Below, one piece after another: positions 56,713-64,000 of a stretch of 64,000 nucleotides of DNA (positions are counted from its first letter, which is position 1; each line of letters starts with the position of its first letter). Position numbers and translations under genes: made by a program. Below the pieces are notes generated by a model. It worked only from the letters and a program-made list of their open reading frames with translations, was not told the origin of the DNA and made no database searches. This DNA comes from Pogonophryne albipinna (Eukaryota > Chordata > Actinopteri > Perciformes > Artedidraconidae): positions 35,408,721-35,472,720 of the forward strand of contig CM053255.1 in NCBI GenBank assembly GCA_028583405.1, in the 5' to 3' direction.

Positions 56713-56960
56713 TGTTGTGGTGCCGAGAGATGGGAGTCGGAGGCGGGGTATCAAAGGTACAAGCTAGACTTTTATTTAGCATCTGAAAACCATTGTGAAC
56801 AACTTCATTCCCGGGAACCGAAGACCGGCGGAAACAGGAAGTCCGGTTCACTAAAATGTCCGTGCAGAACAATACCCCAACCCATAGATCCGTGGGTGAA
56901 TAATGTCAATCACCACAGTGTACACATTAACAACAACTACACTATTTTGGCAGTGTAACA
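56713..56960 (-). mobile_element. Probable solo LTR, antisense
   Basis: The minus strand starts TGTTACACTGCC and ends GGCACCACAACA, with AATAAAAG near its 3' part. The flanks and its own left end each carry 'aactacactcttttggcag' or a close variant, so a clean target duplication is not seen and the borders are uncertain. Confidence 0.45.
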
Positions 56961-56961
56961 A

Positions 56962-57384
56962 TTAAACAAGAACTACACTCTTTTGGCAGTAACAATTAGA
57001 TAAATAATAAACTGTCAGCCTGACACTGAAGACAGACAAACTATTTTCAGCATTCAATCTGTTTAGTTGACTCTGGGTGATATGTGGCGATTTAAAAAAA
57101 TCGTTTGTTGGCTGTTTAGATGGTGTTGCTCCATCTGGGTCACTGCCGGTGGTTGAGACGGTGGGGTCTTTGGCGACTAGTTTTATAGCCTCATGTACAT
57201 TAGTTAGGTGCTTCAGGAGATTGGCATTGCTGTTATTCGATGTGGACAATGCTTTTTGTCCTACACACAGTTTACATTTGACCATAATATTTTGTGCGTC
57301 CTTTATCCCCACAAATTGAAAATAGTGGTTATATCTCCAAGTTGTAAATGCGCTGCTGCTCTCGCTGATACTTGCATCTGCCAT
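56962..57384 (-). pseudogene. BED-type zinc finger N-terminus of a hAT transposase
   Basis: The frame opens MADASISESSSAFTTWRYNH and gives a BED finger: W-x2-NHYFQFV, CKLC, then LLKHLTNVHE, fitting C-x2-C ... H-x4-H. BED fingers are the DNA-binding domain of many hAT transposases. The frame ends after about 140 residues beside the putative solo LTR; the catalytic core is absent. To the right (57640-57775) the sequence ends in 'aacacgttagtcccaacact', which reversed is AGTGTTGGGACTAACG, a hAT terminus. This supports a 3'-truncated antisense copy. Confidence 0.75.
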
Positions 57385-57639
57385 AGTGTGTGTGTGTGTG
57401 CTGGTGGTGAGCGTTGCCGTGTATGTGTGTGTGTTAGCAAGTGTTTGTGTGTCTGTGTATTTTCCCCATAAGGCAAGACCCGCCCAACTCTGTCTCTGAT
57501 TGGCTTACCCTGAAATGTTACCCCGCGTTAACCAATCATCACTCCTCTCTGGTTACTTTCACTTCTCCATGGTGCTGTGAGAGGACATCGCTGTATTCGC
57601 CTGTAAACTACATCCGCAGGGAGATTCGGTTCAGTTCCA

Positions 57640-57775
57640 TCACATAATGTAACGCAGTAACGCACCCATTTAAATCACAGTAACTATAACGGCGTTACTG
57701 AATGGGAATAGGTAACGTTATTAGTTACCGCAAAAGGTAGTTGCGTTAGTTTGTAACACGTTAGTCCCAACACTG
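57640..57775. mobile_element. hAT right terminus
   Basis: A terminus (reversed) CAGTGTTGGGACTAACG, with subterminal runs of 'taacg' and 'gttac', marks the 5' end of the BED-finger hAT copy. The opposite terminus was not found, possibly removed by the LTR insertion. Confidence 0.6.
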
Positions 57776-58854
57776 GTAAACACACACCTGATCACCTGAG
57801 AGCTGCCGTTTCATTCAGACTGTTTAAAAAAAACAACGGTCTGATTTTAACAACTCAATGTGTGATTGTTATAGCAGTAATATTAGACACTAATAATACA
57901 GTAAACTATTAACACTGTACATATTATTGTTTGCCCGTGGGAATAGGATGATTGGTAGTGAGAGCCGTGCTGCATTTCCCTCCGGTCGGATGTGATATAA
58001 AAACAAAGCGATTATTTTTGTTGTTGTAAACTCACGTGGATTAAACTACATGTATTAGTGCATTAATTTCAATTCGCGAACATATGGTACATTAAATGAT
58101 CGTGAGGATGATGATTGAAAATCGTTTGTTTGAGCCGGGCTGCATTTCCTGATGAAAAAACATAGCGATGGTTTTGTACTTACACCTACGTGAATTAAAC
58201 AACATTATTTTGTTAAATAAAAACATGGTGATGTTTTGTAAATGATTACATGTCTCTTATTTAGCACAGAATATGATCCTATCCGTGACATATGGATCTT
58301 AACAAATATCCGATCAGATACCTGTAGATCTATCAGCTGTTTATTTCACGAGTTCCACTGTGGCAGCTTTTCACGGCTCCCCCTGGTGGATCCATGATCC
58401 ATTGCAGCTGGTTTCATTAAAATTACATTTATTTATCAAGGGGGCGTTTCAAGTCCTGCGGGGGGTTTTCCTTTTCAGCAGGGGCCCACCCCGTGCCGAT
58501 CACGGACCGCACGGGAAGGCGTCTGAAATGAAGCGCTACATCTGTAAGTATAACTTATTAAAAAGATCAGTTCAAAGCAACTAATGTCGTCTTAATGTTA
58601 TTGCATGATGTTAAAATTGGTTTGCCATGAATTTAGTGATGGATTGTAAACATTTTAAATGTAGCATTTAAGTGTTTCTCAGTTACAAGGTTGTTGTTTT
58701 AATAAATCAGACACTGATGGTGCAGCACTGCTACTGTACCTTTTTATATAGGCGTTTTTTCCTTAACAAATTGTTTTTGTGCTGATCAGGGGGTACTTGG
58801 CTGAATCTTTTTTTCAAAGGGGGTACATTCTTGAAAAAAGTTTGAGAACCACTG
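57776..58854. other. Remaining hAT interior, gene-free
   Basis: This is AT-rich interior of the 47226-58854 hAT. A short segment at 58528 (ATGAAGCGC before a donor-like GTAAGT) is too short to call. I see nothing else. Confidence 0.4.
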
Positions 58855-59334
58855 CTCTAAAGCACTATCATCTGTTATGGGCTATGCTCTGTACATAGAG
58901 GTTTCTGCAGAGAAAGATTGCTTAAGTTTACAGAAATACAGTAAATGAAGAAATACAAATGAGTTGTTGAAAAAATAACATTGTGCAACATGCATCTCAG
59001 CACATAGCTACTATGCTTCGGATCTCTCTAAGTGTGATGCATTGTTTGCCAAAACCCAGTTAGTAACTGCTGCTTCCTGTGCCTCATTGAACATCCTTAG
59101 CCTTCCACCTCTTTGTTTCTCAGTCCTTCAGATAAACAACAAAGATGTAGTGGTTGGTCAGTGTCTGTGTTGCATAAAATTAAGTTTACCACAGTACATT
59201 GTGCAGGATGTGTGTACAGTTATAGTATGCAACATGCCAACAATTCAATGACAGTAATGAAGTAAATACGTTTCACACAACAGACATAAGCACTGCTATA
59301 TCATGAATTATGCAGAGCTAAAAACTGGTAACTA

Positions 59335-59610
59335 ACCTGTTTTCAAGTCTAAGTGTCCGGATTACAGAGGCAACAGTAAATCAGCTTAGATTAGGCTGAA
59401 CCCTCTGTCCAGCCTCTCATCGTCAAACCATGGTTGATAACATTTCATTACATTAGAGAGTACTCGTCTTTGTCCACGTCCTCTCCCTCCAGCTCTACCT
59501 CTCATTCTTCCTCCTCTCACTCTCAGCCCAGCACTTCCTCCTCCTCTCACTCTCAGCCCAGCACTTCCTCTTGCACTTCCTCTTGCTCATGCTTCCATGT
59601 TGGCTTCCAT
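59335..59610 (-). pseudogene. Tc1/mariner-type transposase N-terminal remnant
   Basis: Starting at the ATG at 59610 the minus strand encodes basic repeats (KRKCWAESERRRK twice, from a roughly 31-bp tandem repeat), then RGRAGGRGRGQRR. After a shift it gives RVQPNLS, a stop, and FTVASVIRTLRLENR. That last block resembles the helix-turn-helix of a group of IS630/Tc1/mariner-like transposases common in fish. The DDE core is not recognised. The position near the right terminus fits it being the outer element's own gene. Confidence 0.65.
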
Positions 59611-59984
59611 TGTTGCTGTAAGAAAGTACTCACCTGTGGTCTTTTTATAGTGCTAATATCCTGATTGATGAGCCAACACTTATGCTCTCAGGTGTTTAGT
59701 CAGGTGGAACGTGTTTCTTGATCATTGGTCCATGTGTGAGGCATTTTGAATATCAGTGTTTTAAACCTGCTAACACGTGACTTTATGTCAGATTCCTGTG
59801 TCTTACGTGGAGAAACGTGTGCAGTGGTTTGCAAAAAGTGTCATGTTGATTTGCAAATTGTGTGAAAAGCTGAAAACGTGTTTAGAGTTTTGGAGATTTG
59901 AGCCGATGTTTTGCTCTTTGAGTGTCAGTTAAAATAATTGTGCTTTATGTAGCATTTTAGTGTGTTAGCAATCGAGAAAAACTG

Positions 59985-60921
59985 TAATAGGATTAACGTT
60001 TGTTTATCTGCCATTGAGGTTTATGTAAGCTTTGTGTAAACTCAAGTAAATATCCTTTTATCAACTACATGGTCCATATAGATATATGTGGCTATGCACA
60101 TGTTGGCATGACCAGATGCCTGAAATAAAAATGTTCATTCTGTTTCATTTCCCAACATAGACCATTGAATACTGTTTGAAAGCCTTCTCCACACTGCTAG
60201 GAATAACACTCTGGGGAATAAATGTGATATTCTTATTTATTTATTAAAACATTGGCCTAAAAGTAGACAAATGTAACAGATAAAGTCTAAAAATGTGTAT
60301 TTTGTCCAGTAGTTTGAGTGTATTATGGACGTTTTGCAAATTACAGTCATGGCCCCACATCATTGGTATGCTTTCAGTGATTGGGCCTCACCAAGTAAGA
60401 AATACAAATACACACACAAACGATGTAGATACTATTATATATTGTGTAGTATGTAAATGAGAAATTATGTTAAAGGTAAATCCCAAAGGAGCTCAGTGTG
60501 TACATCTCTCAACAGTGAGGAGGAAAAGAATAAAAACTCTTTCTCACCATGTTTTTCATCCTGAATGCATGATTAATAAGCAGTTTGAATGATATCTCCA
60601 TCACATGACCTGCTATGCATTAATTATTGATCACCCGTTCCTACGCTAGCGAGGCATAATTACCTTCTGTAATGTCAACCCTTCATCAAGTTTAAACATT
60701 TATATTGCTTATCTTTCTGCCTAACCCCCTAGCTAAATGTTTCTAATGACACTAATCAAATTCTGTCGCAGAGTAATTCTTCTCTTTGCTTAAATTAGAA
60801 AGCAGGGACGACATGCATATTTCACTTGATCCCAAAGTACTTCACTTCCTGCGAGGTGAAATGATGAATCATAGCTGGTGTACTGCTGCTTGAGAAAGCA
60901 TTTGTTCAGTAAATGTATTAA
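59985..60921. other. Gene-free stretch
   Basis: AT-rich DNA between two DNA elements. Short frames only; nothing recognised. Confidence 0.45.
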
Positions 60922-61156
60922 CCCTCCTGTTGTGTTCGGGTCAAATCTGACCAATTTACTTTCACAATCATAACTTTTTTGTTTTACATTCGATTGCATT
61001 AAGGCTTCATGATATCCTTCACAGTAGACATTTGAACATATAAAATTGCTGATCACCACTTTCATTGAATTTTGGATGATTTAGTCAACTTTATAACACC
61101 CATGGTGTTCCCGGTCCCATAAAGAAAAGGAATTAGTAACTATCCGGACCAGATAC

Positions 61157-61228
<72 letters not shown>

Positions 61229-61496
61229 AAACAATTTGATACATTTCCCGCTCGTATGTGCCCATCCCCCCACATGGATCACACCTGGCACATGTTCAGT
61301 GTCTATTCTTTGTATATTTATTGCAGTTTTTCATGTATACCAGTAGTCTGATACACTATTTACAGTTTGAAAGGGTGTTAAATGAAATGTGGTGATTAAT
61401 GGTTTTTGTGTTAATGTAATAGCAGTTAAAACAGGACCGGTCAAATTTGATCGCGAACACCAAAGTAAGGGGGGGGAAACGAACACAACAGGAGGG
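60922..61496. mobile_element. piggyBac MITE, 575 bp
   Basis: TTAA at 60918-60921 and 61497-61500 flanks ends CCCTCCTGTTGTGTTCG and its reverse complement. Subterminal GGTCAAAT-TGACC motifs occur at both sides. It has a (CA)n run at about 61158-61228 and no transposase. Confidence 0.92.
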
Positions 61497-61500
61497 TTAA

Positions 61501-61929
61501 AAGCACATTGGATACTGATGAATATGTTAAACACACCTTACGTTGCCAGACTCTGACCTTCAAAAACATCAAAACATTCAGCATTAGCAAAACGTGACAG
61601 TCTAATTGGACTTTAACCCTTTAATGGCCAGACCAAGAAAAAAGCTATGGAAAAATTATTTGTTTGCATTTTTTTTATCAAATGGGACACAAATAACCAC
61701 AAACAATCTAACATTTTTTGACTGACCACACAGTTTTGTTTTTATGAGCCTCTACCAACTGGTCGAGCTGGCCTTTTATGGTAAAAGTGCATTTTCAAGA
61801 ATCATCATATACAGTACAGTATTTGTATGCATCAAACTCAAATAAAACACAAACTCAAATACATTTGTTTCTTTTATGGAAAATTAGCAATATATACAAC
61901 CAGATATATTCATAAAAGACAATAAATGA
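61501..61929. other. Gene-free stretch
   Basis: TTAACCCTTTAATGGCCAGA at 61612 could be one terminus of another piggyBac MITE, but no partner is seen. Otherwise AT-rich and without genes. Confidence 0.4.
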
Positions 61930-62059
61930 CTTCCGGTGATGGCGCGGTGTTGATCAGACGTAGTTCAGTCGTCGCTCTGCCCTAATATTGTAAATTAACT
62001 ATTTGGAACGCGGGAGGTCAAAGGAAAACGCAATTTACACAATCATAACGGTGTTACTA

Positions 62060-62285
62060 ATGCCTCCACGCAAGAAAACAACTAGAAAGGACAACGTTTT
62101 GGAAACTTCATCCGAAGAAGATTGGCCACCGCTGTCTCAACCTGGCCTTACTCCCGACATGGAACACGAGGCGGGAGAAGAGCTGTCGCAGGATAAATCC
62201 TCAGGTGAAATTCTGAGTGCAATCAACAATTTAAAGAAAGACCTGAAGGAAGACTTTGCATCAAAATGTAATACGGTGATACACT
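62060..62285 (+). pseudogene. L1-like ORF1, first part
   Basis: The ATG at 62060 opens MPPRKKTTRKDNVLETSSEE, followed by an acidic low-complexity region and the start of a coiled coil (EILSAINNLKKDLKEDFA). The frame then enters the hAT. ORF1 proteins of the L1 group are RNA-binding chaperones with an N-terminal coiled coil. The reading continues in the second fragment after the hAT. Confidence 0.7.
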
Positions 62286-63436
62286 CAGGGCCGCCCCTGG
62301 CCAACTTGGGGCCCCAACGACATTGTGAGATGAGGGCCCCCCCCCCCCCCCCAACCGACAGGAGTGAACACATTTTTTTGGAAAAAAAGTAGGCTACTTT
62401 GCAAATACAATTCCTGTTTATTATTATTATCAACACAGTTATTTTTGTATACAGTGAGGTAAATGGTAAATGTGCCTGTATGTTGTTCAGTATGCGTTTA
62501 CAGGTGAATACGTCTGCATTTCCTGCCAAATACTAGCCTAAATAAACTACTTCTACTAATAGTAATAATCATACTCAATTCAATAATATAAATACTATAT
62601 TATTTTTATTATAATATAGTTGTAATATAGTCAAGACAAAACATGCTTATGACGTGCTCAAAAACTGATATTTCTTAAATCTGTATTCTAGTTCCCTCTG
62701 TCAGCAATGTATCAACAACTACACACACATTTCTATCAGTATTTCTCTGTGTTGTGGTTGACATGATGATGACTGTTAGGAGTTAAGGGGAGAGGCTGAG
62801 CATCACCATGAAATGTGCACATTCACATAAAAATTAATAAAAGGGGAAAAAATGCTCCACGTTTTTTAGGCTGTAAACTTTAACTGTTATGTAAGCCAAC
62901 TAGACAGACAGTGTATCACTCTTCCTCCTGTACATTAGCAGATAAAAGGCATCACATACTTGAATGAATGTTAAATAAAGAATGCTTGAAATAACTGCAT
63001 CTCCATTAGCCTATATGCTATGCAGAGACTGCCTTCTTCATGTCGTGAATTGCAGCTGATGTTTTAATATGACAATTGGCAATTTGACTTATACAACATT
63101 CGCAAGTTGTACATTTGACTCATACAATAACCCACCTTCGAGTGATGCTCTAGTTTCTTCATGTTTAGTTTTTTTCCCCTCTTGCTTGCGCCGGACTGAA
63201 ACTGTCTTTTCACCGACATCTCTTCACCTGCACTAGTGGCCGTATCAAAGCCGTGATTGGTCAGATGTCAATTCAATGCAACGGTGTTGGGTTGCAGATG
63301 TCACCTCTCACTCTCACTCTCGTGGGGGGTGCACGGAGAACTGCGCACAGCAGCTGAGGCCCTCTGGGCGGGGCCCCATGGCAAGGCGGGGCCCCATGCA
63401 GCCTGCGTGATTGGCCTGTAGGGAGGGGCGGCCCTG
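62286..63436. mobile_element. hAT element, 1151 bp, inside L1-like ORF1
   Basis: The duplication GATACACT is at 62278-62285 and 63437-63444. The ends CAGGGCCGCCCCT are inverted, followed by G/C-rich runs ('ggggccccaacgac', 'gcggggcccc'). No transposase is encoded; the interior is AT-rich. Confidence 0.92.
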
Positions 63437-63444
63437 GATACACT

Positions 63445-63665
63445 CAATACAATCTATCGAAGGCGAACTAAAACAATACTCTGGCCGATTAACGGAGGCT
63501 GAGGAGCGGCTTGGAGCGGTGGAAGACGATGCCTCAGCGCTGAATAAAACAGGTGAGACAACAGGTGGAAAGTTTGGAGGCGAAAATGGAAGATCTGGAA
63601 AATCGTAGCCGCATCTAATGTGCGACTGATAGGCTTGCCCGAAAACGCTGAAGGGAAGGATGCAT
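63445..63665 (+). pseudogene. L1-like ORF1, second part
   Basis: After the hAT the coding sequence resumes with a coiled coil (IEGELKQYSGRLTEAEERL, VEDDASALNK). After a shift it reads MEDLENRSR and, after another, NVRLIGLPENAEGKDASEC. The last block is the start of the RRM-like domain seen in L1/Tx1 ORF1 proteins. At least two frameshifts occur in about 200 bp. Confidence 0.72.
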
Positions 63666-64000
63666 CTGAATGTCTTTTGTTTCCACAAATGCTACACTTA
63701 CACACAATGTTAACCGTACAAATTCCCCATTCGCTGCCCCAGCTGTAGCTCCTGTAAAGGAGGTGGCATGCGCAGATGAGAGGGATGAACCGCAGGGAGT
63801 GCTATCTAAAGGAGAACGCTATGCGGGCACAGGGGCATTATGGCTGGCGCATTACTGTCAGAGAAAACACTACGCCTAGAGCAAAGACTCCAGTTAATGC
63901 AGTTTACCGTAGTGGTAAGGGCTGCATTATGGCGAAGCCCGCACTCACACAAGAGCGCGTGGCGGTGCGTTCAGGGACCTCAGTAGAACACACTACGCCT
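63666..64000. other. Unassigned right end
   Basis: A 69-codon frame (63670-63879) has no recognised domain. The motif 'cactacgcct' occurs twice (63868, 63991), which may be the start of a repeat continuing beyond the window. Confidence 0.35.

Larger units (their letters stand above)
47226..58854. mobile_element. hAT element with 8-bp duplication, 11.6 kb including insertions
   Basis: The target duplication CTCTAAAG is at 47218-47225 and 58855-58862. The ends CAGTGGTTCTCAAA are inverted at both sides, and both continue into G-rich 'gggggtac' motifs as in hAT-Charlie-like fish repeats. No transposase of its own is recognised. It hosts two further hATs, LINE tails, a putative solo LTR and a BED-finger fragment. 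Confidence 0.93.
46978..59984 (-). mobile_element. Outer Tc1/mariner-type element, 13 kb including insertions
   Basis: The ends are inverted: CAGTTTTTCTCGATTGCTAA... at 46978, and its reverse complement ending at 59984, matching over 25 bp. Both are flanked by TA (46976-46977, 59985-59986). A decayed transposase remnant lies near the right end on the minus strand. The hAT at 47226-58854 makes up most of the length, leaving about 1.4 kb of original element. Confidence 0.88.
61930..63665 (+). mobile_element. L1/Tx1-like LINE 5' fragment, split by a hAT
   Basis: It begins CTTCCGGTGATGGCGCGG, a 5' end style seen in fish L1-group elements, and leads to ORF1. The copy is interrupted by a hAT with matching 8-bp duplications, resumes at 63445, and is lost near 63665. 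No ORF2 is in the window. Confidence 0.7.

Noticed and set aside
58360..58584. Possible first exon of a hAT transposase (ATGAAGCGC then GTAAGT)
   Set aside because: Only a few codons; no downstream coding sequence recognised.

Overview
The window looks like repeat-dense nuclear DNA of a teleost fish. The evidence is the mix of families: Ty3/gypsy elements including a chromodomain element of the sushi type, L2-like LINEs with an esterase-type ORF1, a Tx1/L1-like LINE, many hAT elements with 8-bp target duplications, piggyBac elements on TTAA, a Tc1/mariner-type element on TA, and long CA arrays. I recognise no intact host gene, tRNA or rRNA. Almost every long reading frame belongs to a mobile element.

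Layout. 1-3159: mostly unassigned sequence with one hAT-like MITE. 3160-3609: an antisense LTR with a leader. 3610-9481: a decayed plus-strand gypsy element (A). 9482-10888: gene-free. 10889-16979: an antisense gypsy element (B) with long but mutated gag, protease and pol frames. 16980-17541: a near-perfect inverted repeat with 211-bp arms. 17871-20385: an antisense LINE copy whose middle is a 2.1-kb, 22-bp minisatellite. 21178-21962: a piggyBac end and a compound GC-rich repeat. 21963-29226: a complete antisense chromovirus (C) with near-identical 431-bp LTRs and a 5-bp target duplication. It carries a nested hAT that itself holds a 1-kb segment between 68-bp direct repeats. 29232-33337: the rest of the compound repeat and a broken piggyBac gene. 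33472-34967: a 1.5-kb TIR element. 35044-39265: a decayed KIAA1586-like hAT transposase with a coding minisatellite. 39270-41560: a 335-bp tandem array and duplicated tail. 42231-42599: a solo LTR. 42950-45810: a decayed L2-like LINE.

46978-59984 is a four-level nest. A Tc1/mariner-type element (TA) contains a hAT (47226-58854). That hAT contains two more hATs (48970-50044 and 50443-56041), and the second holds an L2 LINE with an open 1014-codon ORF2. Most boundaries are set by matching terminal inverted repeats and target duplications. After it come a piggyBac MITE (60922-61496) and an L1-like ORF1 split by a hAT (62286-63436).

The coding units work as separate transposition systems. LTR elements supply gag, protease, RT, RNase H and integrase; LINEs supply ORF1 plus endonuclease-RT; DNA elements supply transposase. 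Nearly all are broken. The L2 ORF2 is the main exception. No undescribed system is clearly present. The most unusual structures are the nest, the LINE-embedded minisatellite, the 211-bp inverted repeat, and the mismatch between young LTRs and a broken interior in element C.
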